Shown: piece after piece, positions 40,554 to 48,734 of the stretch
Numbering within the stretch: position 1 is the first letter of the stretch
How the letters are laid out: every line of letters starts with the position of its first letter
Assembly (NCBI GenBank): GCA_964595945.1
Contig: CAZQSL010000011.1
Coordinates: 1-48,734 of the forward strand
From: CAZQSL01 sp964595945
Lineage (GTDB): Bacteria > UBP15 > UBA6099 > JAJRTR01
Length of the DNA: 48,734 nucleotides
Reading direction: 5' to 3'
The notes under the pieces: model-generated
What the model saw: the letters and a program-made list of their open reading frames with translations, nothing else
Database searches by the model: none
What the model was told of the DNA's origin: nothing
Position numbers and translations under genes: made by a program

Positions 40554-43145
40554 ATGACTCACAGGGATGCGCAAAAACAACAGATCGACATGGGCAAGGC
40601 GATCAGGTGTACCACTTCGTTTTTCGCGATACTGTGGATACTGACAGTCCTCATCAGCATGCGCATCTCACTAAAGGACAGAGACGCAGAATTCGCCAAA
40701 ACCGCCACCAGCCAGTCCCGCGCCATATTCACCCTCATCGACGACACCCGCGAATGGAACGCCAGCCACCACGGCGTCTATGTGCCGGTCACACCCCGCA
40801 CCGGAAAAAACCCATTTCTAAAAAAGGATAAACAACGCGACCTCACCACCACCACCGGCATCGAACTCACCAGAATCAACCCCGAATACATGATCCGCCA
40901 ACTCTCCGACATCTCCAACTCCCGCGAAGGCATCCGCATCCACATCACAAGCCTCAAACCCATACGCCCCGCCAACTCACCAGACAAATGGGAAACCACC
41001 GCACTCGAATCCTTCTCAAAACAACACACGCTCGAACGCTCCACCCTCGGCAAAACTCCGGACGGCCACTACACCTTCCGCTACATGGCCCCCCTCAAGG
41101 CAGACAAAAACTGCCTCCGCTGCCACACCACCCAAGGCTACAAACCCGGCGACATCATCGGCGGCATCACCATCTCCATGCCATTCGACAACGCAGTTGC
41201 CACCCACAACAACAGCAAACGCCACATCATCACCTTCCACCTCGCCGCCATCGCCACCGGCATCACCATCATCATCGCCATCGCCATATTCCTCACATCA
41301 CTCCACAAAAAATCCACCACCGAAGCCGAACGCTACGAACGCATGATCAACACCACCTCCGCCGCCATATTCCGCATCTCACCCGACGGCACCATACTAC
41401 ACGCCAACCCCGCCACCGCACGATTCGTCAAAGCCGACAGCCACCTCCAACTCGAAAAACACAACATATCCGAATTCATCAAAGACACAATAATCCTGAA
41501 ACGATTCCAAACCAAAATCGACAACAAAGAACCCATCCACAACGAAACCATCCAACTCCACCGCACAGACAACACCACCATGTGGACCCTCGTCTCCCTC
41601 TCACCAGAAACACCCTCACGCCCCGGCCCCTCCGACTACACCGTCGTAATCGACGACATCACCGACCGCATCGAACTCGTCACACGCCTCCAGGACGAAC
41701 GCAAACGCCTCTTCTCCATCCTCGACACCATCCCCGCCATCGTCTACCTCCGCAACCAGGACTTCAACCTCATATTCACCAATCGCACATTCCGCGACAA
41801 CTTCGGCAACGCCATCGGCCAAAAATGCCACGAAACCCTCTACTGCCACACATCCCCCTGCCCATGCTGCACCACCCCCCACCCACACGAACCCAACCCA
41901 CCCTCCGAACGCAAACTCCCCAACAACAAACGATTCCTCATGTACTCCTACCCCTTCACCGACATCGACGGCGAAACCATCATGCTCACCATGGGCATCG
42001 ACGTCACCGAACGCCACGCCTACGAACAACGCCTCCGCATCCTCTCCCACGCCATCGAACAATCCCCCATCGCCATCATCATCACCGACTCCCACGGCAT
42101 CATCGAATACGTAAACCCAAGCTTCACCGCCATGAACCAATACACACCCGAAGAATCCATCGGCAAAAACCCCCGATTCCTCAAATCCGGCCACACATCA
42201 CCCGAAGAATACAAACAACTCTGGATGGCCATCACCTCCGGCCACGAATGGCACGGCGAACTCTGCAACCTCAAAAAAGACGGCACCCCCTACTGGGAAC
42301 AAGCCTTCATCGGCCCCATCACCGGCCCCGACGGCAACATCACACACTTCATCGCACTCAAGGAAGACACCACCGACAAACGAGCCGCCGAATCCGAAAT
42401 GGACCGCCTCTTCGAAGAACTCATCGCAAAATCACAAGAACTCGAAGCATTCGCCTACATGGTCTCCCACGACCTCAAAACCCCACTCGTCACCATCGAA
42501 GGCTTCGCCGGCGCACTCAACGACGACTACTCCGACACCCTCGACGACGACGCACGCCACTACATCCACCGCATCAACTCCGCCGTCACCAAAATGCGCA
42601 CCATGATCGACAACCTCCTCGACTACTCACGCATCGGCCGCATCATCGAAGACCAGACCGAAATCCCACTCGACTCCATCCTCAAGGAAACCCTCGACAT
42701 CCTCAAAACCGCCATCGAAATCCGCGGCGTCACCATCATCACCACCAACACATCCATCACCATCGACGGCGAACGCAACCGCATCTCCCAAATCTTCCAA
42801 AACCTCATCGGCAACGCCATCAAATACATCGGCGCCGACAACCCCAACCCCACCATCGAAATCGGCACCATCACCACCAACAAAAACGAAAACGTCATCT
42901 ACGTCCGCGACAACGGCATCGGCATCGCACCCGAATACTTCGACAAAGTCTTCGGCATGTTCCAACGCCTCCCATCCACAAAAGACATCGAAGGCACAGG
43001 CGTCGGCCTCGCCATCGTCAAACGCATCATCGACACTCACAACGGCCGCATCTGGCTCGAATCCGAACCCGGCCACGGCACCACCTTCTTCATCCACTTC
43101 CCGCCAAAATCACAAAACATTTCCCAACACACACCCCACCCATGA
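40554..43145 (+). CDS. Sensor histidine kinase with haem-motif sensor domain and three PAS domains
   Basis: This 863-residue protein has, in order: a transmembrane helix (about 20-38); a periplasmic DUF3365/Tll0287-like domain ending in C187-L-R-C190-H191, a c-type haem-binding motif followed by GYKPGDIIGGITIS; a second transmembrane helix (about 225-250); PAS at about 262-375; PAS at about 385-495 with a cysteine cluster (KCHETLYCHTSPCPCC); PAS at about 500-620; HisKA with H639 (SHDLKTPL); and HATPase with NLIGNAIKY near 751, DNGIGIAP near 786 and GVGLAIVKR near 816. No receiver domain. A redox or gas signal is suggested by the haem motif. It is divergent from the flagellin array, so a role in motility control is conceivable but unproven. 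Confidence 0.92.
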   Translation: MTHRDAQKQQIDMGKAIRCTTSFFAILWILTVLISMRISLKDRDAEFAKTATSQSRAIFTLIDDTREWNASHHGVYVPVTPRTGKNPFLKKDKQRDLTTTTGIELTRINPEYMIRQLSDISNSREGIRIHITSLKPIRPANSPDKWETTALESFSKQHTLERSTLGKTPDGHYTFRYMAPLKADKNCLRCHTTQGYKPGDIIGGITISMPFDNAVATHNNSKRHIITFHLAAIATGITIIIAIAIFLTSLHKKSTTEAERYERMINTTSAAIFRISPDGTILHANPATARFVKADSHLQLEKHNISEFIKDTIILKRFQTKIDNKEPIHNETIQLHRTDNTTMWTLVSLSPETPSRPGPSDYTVVIDDITDRIELVTRLQDERKRLFSILDTIPAIVYLRNQDFNLIFTNRTFRDNFGNAIGQKCHETLYCHTSPCPCCTTPHPHEPNPPSERKLPNNKRFLMYSYPFTDIDGETIMLTMGIDVTERHAYEQRLRILSHAIEQSPIAIIITDSHGIIEYVNPSFTAMNQYTPEESIGKNPRFLKSGHTSPEEYKQLWMAITSGHEWHGELCNLKKDGTPYWEQAFIGPITGPDGNITHFIALKEDTTDKRAAESEMDRLFEELIAKSQELEAFAYMVSHDLKTPLVTIEGFAGALNDDYSDTLDDDARHYIHRINSAVTKMRTMIDNLLDYSRIGRIIEDQTEIPLDSILKETLDILKTAIEIRGVTIITTNTSITIDGERNRISQIFQNLIGNAIKYIGADNPNPTIEIGTITTNKNENVIYVRDNGIGIAPEYFDKVFGMFQRLPSTKDIEGTGVGLAIVKRIIDTHNGRIWLESEPGHGTTFFIHFPPKSQNISQHTPHP

Positions 43146-43151
43146 TATAAT
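43143..43151 (+). promoter_or_regulatory. Extended -10 promoter for histidine phosphatase gene
   Basis: TG-A-TATAAT, overlapping the stop codon of the kinase gene and 41 bases before the next start codon. It is the same nine bases as upstream of the GH36 gene. Confidence 0.5.
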
Positions 43152-43191
43152 CCACAACGTCAACACGCCCACAACACGGAGGCACAACAAC

Positions 43192-43893
43192 ATGGCAACC
43201 GAAATCTACTTCGTCCGGCACGGCGAATCACTCGACAACGTCGCAGGCATCACATTCGACAAAATGGACATCAACGAAGAAGGCATCCTCGACAACCCAC
43301 TCTCAGACCTCGGCAAACAACAGGCCGAAGCCGCCGCTCAATGGCTCTTCGCACGCATCCACCCCGACGCCATATTCTCAAGCGGCCTCACACGCGCAAA
43401 CATGACCGCCGAACCCATCTCCCGCATCTACAACATGCCCATCCAGACACTCCCCGAAATCCAGGAAATCAAAATCGAACGCAAATCACTCGAAAACCTC
43501 AAAACCGAAAACAACATCTCACGCGCCATGTACAAAATCCCCCACGGCAAAGAAATCCGCGACACCATCGTCAACACCTCCGTCATCGGCGTCTTCAACT
43601 TCCACAACCTCATCGGACTCCCCGGCTTCGAAAGCATCGACTCCATGCGCCAGCGCGCACGCTACGCACTCGACTACTTCGCATCACTCCCACACAAACG
43701 CATCATCGCCGTCTCCCACAACTTCTTCATCAACGCCACCCTCCTCGAAATCCTCAAAACCCACCCCCTCGCACACGGCAACATCCGCCTCCCTCTCGGA
43801 TTCCTCCCCAACTGCTCCATCACCAGCATCATCGCCCACTACCCACGCTACCGCGCACGCCTCCACGGCGTCAAAACCAGCAGCTTCAGCTAA
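43192..43893 (+). CDS. Histidine phosphatase superfamily protein
   Basis: This 233-residue protein has the phosphoglycerate-mutase-like phosphatase core. Seen: the catalytic FVRHGESLDN at residues 7-16, PLSDLGKQQAE, SSGLTRANMTAEP (second substrate Arg), and the second catalytic His in IAVSHNFFINA near 178. The middle region (about 95-150) is longer than in the smallest members. Substrate unknown; members act on sugar phosphates, phosphoproteins or nucleotides. It has GGAGG ten bases before the ATG and its own promoter. Confidence 0.9.
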   Translation: MATEIYFVRHGESLDNVAGITFDKMDINEEGILDNPLSDLGKQQAEAAAQWLFARIHPDAIFSSGLTRANMTAEPISRIYNMPIQTLPEIQEIKIERKSLENLKTENNISRAMYKIPHGKEIRDTIVNTSVIGVFNFHNLIGLPGFESIDSMRQRARYALDYFASLPHKRIIAVSHNFFINATLLEILKTHPLAHGNIRLPLGFLPNCSITSIIAHYPRYRARLHGVKTSSFS

Positions 43894-43928
43894 AATCAGC
43901 CGCCGCCGCAAAAACACACACAATTCTA

Positions 43929-43937
43929 TGGTATAAT
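43929..43937 (+). promoter_or_regulatory. Extended -10 promoter for DUF2505-like gene
   Basis: TG-G-TATAAT with no matching -35, 76 bases before the TTG start codon. Confidence 0.5.
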
Positions 43938-44012
43938 ACCCACCGATAATGGCCATGCGCGCCCCGAATTGTTGCTGCCTGGCAAAAAACATGACCGAAA
44001 GAGGTACACACC

Positions 44013-44516
44013 TTGAAGTACGAAGTCACAAACATCATCGAAGGCCCCATCGCCACCGTCGTAGAAATCACCCGCGACAGAAGCCGCGATGTAAAGGTCT
44101 ACCCCAACATCACGGAAACCATTGTCATCAAATCCGAAGAAGACGGCACAAAAGTCCACGAAATCGTCAAATCGGTCGGCAACGGCGACATACCCCCCGC
44201 CCTGCGCAAAATCCTCACCCCAGACCTCCTCGCATGGATCGAAGACGGCACCTACGACTACGCCACCAACTACTACACATACACCATCAAACACGCAAAA
44301 TTCGCAGCCGTCTTCACCATGACCGGCTCTGTACAATTCACCGCACTCTCCGACACCCGCACACAACGCGTCCTCAAGGGCGACATCCGCGTCAACATCC
44401 CCATCGTCGGCTCCATCGCCGAAAAGAAAATCGTCGAAATCCAGAAGGAAAACCTCGACCTCGAATCCAAAATCCTCCAGAAAGATGTCGCGGAAAAACT
44501 CGCTCAGCAAAAATAA
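44013..44516 (+). CDS. DUF2505-like protein (START/SRPBCC fold)
   Basis: This 167-residue protein resembles DUF2505, a START-like lipid- or ligand-binding fold of unknown function. Seen: alternating strands and the family-like C-terminal GDIRVNIPIVGSIAEKKIVE followed by a long helix (KENLDLESKILQKDVAEKLAQ). There is no signal peptide or transmembrane segment. It starts at TTG 44013, with AGAGGT seven bases before it; no in-frame ATG precedes the conserved part. DUF2505 is mostly reported from Actinobacteria, so its presence here is slightly unexpected. An intrinsic terminator follows. Confidence 0.65.
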   Translation: MKYEVTNIIEGPIATVVEITRDRSRDVKVYPNITETIVIKSEEDGTKVHEIVKSVGNGDIPPALRKILTPDLLAWIEDGTYDYATNYYTYTIKHAKFAAVFTMTGSVQFTALSDTRTQRVLKGDIRVNIPIVGSIAEKKIVEIQKENLDLESKILQKDVAEKLAQQK

Positions 44517-44559
44517 CCACCGGCACACCACCGGACTCTTTCCACACCAACGCACACAC

Positions 44560-44586
44560 GGGGGGCGCTGCAACACGCCCCCTTTT
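44560..44586 (+). terminator. Intrinsic terminator after DUF2505-like gene
   Basis: GGGGGCG (44561-44567) and CGCCCCC (44576-44582) with an eight-base loop, followed by TTTT. Confidence 0.8.
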
Positions 44587-44622
44587 CGTGTCACGGAGCA
44601 GTATCATCGACACACGTGAATA

Positions 44623-44649
44623 TTTACATTAAAGACAAAAACATATAAA
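44623..44649 (+). promoter_or_regulatory. Possible promoter for trpS
   Basis: TTTACA (44623-44628), a 15-base spacer (short) and TATAAA (44644-44649), about 100 bases before the start. No obvious T-box or trp leader peptide was seen. Confidence 0.35.
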
Positions 44650-44747
44650 GTTTTTCAAATGGAGAGCGGGAACTGATACCCCGCCGAAGTCACTGACACC
44701 CACATAACGGCCCATACACTGAGGCCCGGACACTGAGGCAATACACA

Positions 44748-45743
44748 ATGATCGCTAAAACCAGAAAACGCATCTTCAGCGGCATCCAGCCAAGCGGCAC
44801 CATCCACATCGGCAACTACTTCGGCGCACTCGAAAACTGGTGCCGACTCACCAGCGAATACGAATGCTACTTCTGCGTCGTCGACTATCACGCCATGACT
44901 ATCGCATACCATCCGGAAGATATGCGCGCCCGCGTCCGCAACGCTGTCCTCGACAACATCGCTGCCGGCCTCGACCCCGAGCGCTGCATACTCTTCATAC
45001 AGAGCGACGTGCCCGAACACACCGAACTCTTCTGGTACCTCAACACCGTCACCCCCATGGGCGATCTCGGCCGCATGACACAATTCAAGGAAAAAGCGAA
45101 AAAACACCACGACAACATCAACGCCGGCCTCCTCAATTACCCCATCCTCCAGGCAGCCGACATCCTCATCTACCACGCCGACGCCGTCCCCGTCGGCGAA
45201 GATCAGGCCCAACACATCGAATTCACCCGCGAAGTCGCACGACGCTTCAACTCCCGTTTCGGCGACTACTTCCCCGAACCCGCCACCATCATCGGCCGCG
45301 GCGCCCGCATCATGGGCCTCGACGGCGTCTCCAAGATGAGCAAATCTCTCAGCAACTACATCGGCGTCACCGAAAACCCCGACTCCATCTGGGAAAAAAT
45401 CCGCCCCGCAAAAACCGACGAGGCGCGCATCCGCCGCACCGACCCCGGCGACCCGGCCAAGTGCAACATATTCTCATACCACAAACTCGTCACCCCCGAA
45501 GACAGGCGCGCCACACTCGCCGACGGCTGCAAAACCGCCTCCATCGGCTGCATCGACTGCAAAAAAGTCCTCTTCGAAAACCTCATGAACGTCCTCACCC
45601 CAATCCGCGAACGCCGCGAACAGCTCGAATCCGAGTCCGGACTCCTCGACGACATACTCGCCACCAACGCCGCCAAAGCCCGCACCGTCGCCGCCGACAC
45701 TGTCGCCGATGTCAAAAACATCATCGGCCTCGCACGCGGGTAG
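44748..45743 (+). CDS. trpS: Tryptophanyl-tRNA synthetase
   Basis: This 331-residue class I synthetase charges tRNA-Trp. Seen: SGIQPSGTIHIGNYFGAL with the HIGN signature at residues 20-23, DYHAMT, TPMGDLGRMTQFKEK, ADILIYHADAVPVGEDQAQH (ATP and Trp site), and the KMSKS loop at 196-200. The length is typical of bacterial TrpS. The stop is 29 bases from the next start, suggesting cotranscription with the permease. Confidence 0.97.
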   Translation: MIAKTRKRIFSGIQPSGTIHIGNYFGALENWCRLTSEYECYFCVVDYHAMTIAYHPEDMRARVRNAVLDNIAAGLDPERCILFIQSDVPEHTELFWYLNTVTPMGDLGRMTQFKEKAKKHHDNINAGLLNYPILQAADILIYHADAVPVGEDQAQHIEFTREVARRFNSRFGDYFPEPATIIGRGARIMGLDGVSKMSKSLSNYIGVTENPDSIWEKIRPAKTDEARIRRTDPGDPAKCNIFSYHKLVTPEDRRATLADGCKTASIGCIDCKKVLFENLMNVLTPIRERREQLESESGLLDDILATNAAKARTVAADTVADVKNIIGLARG

Positions 45744-45771
45744 GCACTTCTAACGAAACAACACACTGGTC

Positions 45772-47085
45772 ATGGATGCGATATTCGCCGTCCCGGCACT
45801 CTTTAAAATCCTCGCCCTCTTCACCCTGATAGTGATCATCTACAGGCTGAAAGCGCCACTATGGGCAGCGCTCGCCATCGCCGGCGGACTGACCGGCCTG
45901 TGGTTCGGCTCCGGCTTGACCGGCACCCTCGGCGACCTGTACCACTCGGCCTCCGACATCGAGACACTCTACCTGTGCGCCGTCGTGGGACTGTTGTACG
46001 GCTACAGCGAAATCCTCGACAAATCCGGCAACCTGCGCCGCATCGTCGCCGCCTTCGGCTCTCTGCTCGGCAAATCCATTTACAGCGTCGCCGCTCTCCC
46101 GGCTTTTATCGGACTGCTGCCCATGCCGGGCGGCGCGGTCTTCAGCGCGCCAATGGTCGAAAATGCCTGCGGCTCCGGCGCCTCTCAATCCCCCACTCAG
46201 AAGGCCATGATCAACTACCTCTTCCGCCACGTGTGGGAATACTGGTGGCCACTGTACCCGGGTGTCATCCTCGCTTCGTCACTTTTCAATATCGCCACAT
46301 GGCAAATGCTCTTCATCAACTGGCCTCTCACCATCACATCGCTCGCCGCGTCATACTTCTTCGTGCTGCGCCCGGCATTCAGAAACTCGCCCGAATCCTC
46401 ACCCGCGGAGACCGCCGCGACGCCGTTCGCCTCACGCCTCGCTGCCACATTGCGCGAGAGCATCAGCATCATCATACTCCTCGCCGCGATATTCCTGCTC
46501 GGCCCCGCCATGAAACACCTCGGCATAGACACCCTCAGCCAGCGCTACCTGCCGGTCATCATCGGCACGATCATCGGCATAATCCAGGTCTCGACTGCTG
46601 AAAAGTTTCCGATCCGCAAAGTCGCCGAACAGCTTTTTTCACGCAAGCTCCTTACGATGGTACTCATGGCAATGGGCATCATGGTCTTCCAGGGCATGAT
46701 CGAGTACAACGATGCCTTCGACTCGATCAAACGCGATCTCGACACATTCCATCTGCCGCTCACCGCCCTGATTTGCTTCCTGCCGTTCGTCGCGGGGCTC
46801 GTCGCCGGGCTGGCTGTCGGATTTGTCGGGATTTCCATGCCGATAGTCATCTCGCTGCTGACCGCCGCAGGCATCGCCGGCGCCGGCCGTCTGCCATATC
46901 TCACCCTCGCCTACACCATGGGCTACATGGGCATGATGCTGAGTCCCGTACATCTGTGCTTCATCATGACACGCGACTACTTCGATGCCGATCTCCTCAG
47001 GATGTATCTGGGACTGCTTCCCGTCCTCGCCACGATCGCAACCGTCGCGACAGGTCTGTTTTTCCTTTATCTTAAATTATCCTGA
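45772..47085 (+). CDS. DUF401-family membrane transporter
   Basis: This 437-residue protein has about ten to twelve hydrophobic segments. It matches the DUF401 family, part of the ion-transporter superfamily. Seen: LPAFIGLLPMPGGAVFSAPMV near residues 110-130, written here as LPAFIGLLPMPGG, then the conserved NYLFRHVWEYWWPLYPG, and late AGLAVGFVGISMPIV with YTMGYMGMMLSPVHLC. These re-entrant-loop motifs recur in both halves. The substrate is unknown; carboxylates are likely from the superfamily. It probably shares a transcript with trpS. Confidence 0.88.
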   Translation: MDAIFAVPALFKILALFTLIVIIYRLKAPLWAALAIAGGLTGLWFGSGLTGTLGDLYHSASDIETLYLCAVVGLLYGYSEILDKSGNLRRIVAAFGSLLGKSIYSVAALPAFIGLLPMPGGAVFSAPMVENACGSGASQSPTQKAMINYLFRHVWEYWWPLYPGVILASSLFNIATWQMLFINWPLTITSLAASYFFVLRPAFRNSPESSPAETAATPFASRLAATLRESISIIILLAAIFLLGPAMKHLGIDTLSQRYLPVIIGTIIGIIQVSTAEKFPIRKVAEQLFSRKLLTMVLMAMGIMVFQGMIEYNDAFDSIKRDLDTFHLPLTALICFLPFVAGLVAGLAVGFVGISMPIVISLLTAAGIAGAGRLPYLTLAYTMGYMGMMLSPVHLCFIMTRDYFDADLLRMYLGLLPVLATIATVATGLFFLYLKLS

Positions 47086-47260
47086 TCACCACTGATACTC
47101 GCAAGGACAGGATTTTTTTTATTGAAATCCGGCAACTATTATTCACCCTTTCAAGTAATATAGTTATGTGATGAAAATCTACGTTTGAATTATCTGAAAA
47201 ACAGCAAGATATTGAGAATGAAGACCGGGATTTCGACGCACTGGCATCGGACGGCTCACC

Positions 47261-48734
47261 GTGAACGCATACGACACAAATACGAGAGGACGAGACTGGC
47301 GCACACTTACGCTGGCGATTGCCGCGCTCATCTTTTTTTGCCTGCCCGCGACACTCCGCGCAGACGTCGTGAGCTTTCCCAATTTCCCCGGCAAAAAGAT
47401 TTCGCTCAACGGCGAATGGAAGTATTCGCTCGAAGACAAAAAAAACTTTTACCAGCCCGACCTCGACGACTCGAAATGGAAAAAAATCAAACTCCCGGAC
47501 ACAAAAAACACTATCAGGGTCAAGGCCGGCGGCGCCGTATGGTACCGGGTGACATTCACCGCGCCCTATGACCGGTCTATCGGCTGGCTCAAAATCACTA
47601 AAGCATCCGACAGCGCCGAAGTGTGGCTCAACGGAGTCAAGCTCCACAACCCCATGTACCGTGGCCGCCTCAAAGCCAGCCAGTCAAGTGTTTTCCAACA
47701 CATCTGGGCACTCTCGTGGCCCCACTATTTCGACGTCGGCAGTCAGATCAGAAACGGCGAAAAAAATGTGTTCGCCATCCGCGTGTCCGATGACCCCGAA
47801 ACCATCGACGGCGGCATCACCAGGGGCGATATCGCTCACAACACCCATACCGCCTCCATCTCCGGCGACATCGTGCTCATCTCCTACCCTAAAGTATTCA
47901 TCAAATCCATCGAACGGCAGACTGGCGAAATCTCCCAGAATCCTTCCCCCGAACAACGCTTCTTCGTCGTCGTCGGCAACGACACGGGCAAACCCGCTGA
48001 CTGCGATCTCTCATTCACCATCTCCGAGGCGGCCTCAAATTCTATTGTCCACCGCGAATCGATCAGGAAATCCATCCCCTTCGGCGGAGAAGTCGTCAGA
48101 TTCCGCTGGAAAGGCAAAACAGGATTCTCACGCTACAGGACTCAGGCGCTCATCGAATGTCCCGACGGCGCAAAAGATGCCATGAACATTACCTTTCACT
48201 CGGTATCGACCACAGTATCAGGCAAAAACATCCTCCTGAACGGCACTGAATACACTGTAAAAGGTATCGAAGGCATGCCAGGCGTCATCGCCTCGGACAG
48301 CAAATCTTCATCGCTCGACATCGCTAACGTACAATCCGACATAGCCTCGATCTCCGCCGCCGGATTCAACACTATCCGCTCGATCGAATTCACACCCGAA
48401 ATCGCCGACGAAGCATGGCGCCAGGGCATCATGCTCGTCCCGCGCATACGCGAAGACATCGAAGCCACCATCACGGCCCTCCGCGAAAACATGAACATCC
48501 TCTACTGGAGCGTCGCATCATCCCCCGCCAACGCCGAAAACACCATCACCACAATCCGCGCCCTCGACCCCTACAAACGCCCCATCGCCATCGAATCATC
48601 AGCCCCCGACTCGATCAAATCAAAAACGGACATCATCGAATTCAACAACATCGAAAACTGCCCATCCCCTTCACCCGCCCCCCTCCCTTCCATCATCACC
48701 GCCTGGCACTACGACATTGGTAAAAACAGCGGCC
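47261..48734 (+). CDS. Secreted GH2-like glycosidase, partial (runs off the window)
   Basis: The frame opens at GTG 47261 and continues without a stop to the last base, giving 491 residues. Residues 17-34 form a signal peptide (LAIAALIFFCLPATLRA, probable cut before DVV). About 45-200 resemble the GH2 sugar-binding jelly roll: SLNGEWKYSLEDK, DDSKWKKIKLPD, VWYRVTFTAP and DSAEVWLNGVKLHN. About 225-325 fits the immunoglobulin-like GH2 domain. After 330 a TIM-barrel start is visible (LLNGTEYTVKGIEGMPG, SISAAGFNTIRSIEFTPE). The catalytic glutamates are not identified in the visible part, so it could be a catalytically altered homologue. The only in-frame stop upstream is at 47219, so no earlier ATG exists. 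Confidence 0.75.
   Translation, partial: MNAYDTNTRGRDWRTLTLAIAALIFFCLPATLRADVVSFPNFPGKKISLNGEWKYSLEDKKNFYQPDLDDSKWKKIKLPDTKNTIRVKAGGAVWYRVTFTAPYDRSIGWLKITKASDSAEVWLNGVKLHNPMYRGRLKASQSSVFQHIWALSWPHYFDVGSQIRNGEKNVFAIRVSDDPETIDGGITRGDIAHNTHTASISGDIVLISYPKVFIKSIERQTGEISQNPSPEQRFFVVVGNDTGKPADCDLSFTISEAASNSIVHRESIRKSIPFGGEVVRFRWKGKTGFSRYRTQALIECPDGAKDAMNITFHSVSTTVSGKNILLNGTEYTVKGIEGMPGVIASDSKSSSLDIANVQSDIASISAAGFNTIRSIEFTPEIADEAWRQGIMLVPRIREDIEATITALRENMNILYWSVASSPANAENTITTIRALDPYKRPIAIESSAPDSIKSKTDIIEFNNIENCPSPSPAPLPSIITAWHYDIGKNSG

Noticed and set aside
40988..43150. 720-codon open frame on the plus strand overlapping the haem-motif kinase
   Set aside because: It is rich in His, Arg and Pro, has no recognisable domain, and arises because the G/T-poor sense strand rarely makes stop codons. 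The kinase frame has all expected motifs.

Overview
The window looks like chromosome from a motile, strictly anaerobic bacterium, possibly of a poorly sampled lineage. It carries a complete methylene-tetrahydrofolate reductase/heterodisulfide-reductase-type operon (Wood-Ljungdahl carbon metabolism), a tungsto-enzyme of the aldehyde:ferredoxin oxidoreductase family fused to four ferredoxin-type clusters, many flagellin genes and two multi-PAS histidine kinases. I cannot place it in a phylum from sequence alone. The PUR-domain protein is best known from spirochaetes and Bacteroidetes, but the flagellins are not typical spirochaete FlaB. I saw no tRNA, rRNA, CRISPR array, transposase or phage gene.

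Layout. 0.2-6.9 kb, minus strand: a tightly overlapping operon hdrC-hdrB-hdrA-mvhD-metV-metF with a good promoter about 230 bases upstream of hdrC. 7.4-9.4 kb, plus: a hexapeptide-repeat acyltransferase and a DegT-type aminotransferase, overlapping, for an amino-sugar. 9.4-10.4 kb: about 1 kb without genes, holding a large imperfect palindrome and two perfect hairpins. 10.4-19.2 kb, plus: clpB, a PUR-domain nucleic-acid-binding protein, peptide deformylase, a four-PAS membrane histidine kinase and an MFS transporter. 19.2-23.4 kb, plus: a regulatory leader and a 1259-residue flagellin whose centre is replaced by about 980 residues of beta-rich repeats, calcium-type repeats and a PD40-like propeller segment. 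23.6-29.5 kb, plus: exonuclease III, ThiE, GH36 alpha-galactosidase-like protein, PfkB sugar kinase and GNAT acetyltransferase. 29.5-32.3 kb, minus: a small 2[4Fe-4S] ferredoxin and the AOR-polyferredoxin. 32.5-40.1 kb, minus: six short flagellin genes in two groups of three, with a decayed flagellin pseudogene between the groups. 40.5-47.1 kb, plus: a c-type-haem-motif PAS histidine kinase, histidine phosphatase, DUF2505-like protein, TrpS and a DUF401 permease. The window ends inside a secreted GH2-like protein.

Most notable observation: the leaders of all six short flagellins carry the same two-part RNA signature. A GGA-containing hairpin, in each case an ANGGAN hexaloop, lies upstream, and a second CANGGANG site overlaps or abuts the Shine-Dalgarno. 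This is the known binding signature of CsrA/RsmA. The same arrangement, following a sigma28-like promoter, occurs about 310 bases upstream of the giant flagellin with no flagellin gene directly behind it. This suggests one post-transcriptional circuit over the entire flagellin set. CsrA and FliW are not in the window, so this is inference from RNA motifs.
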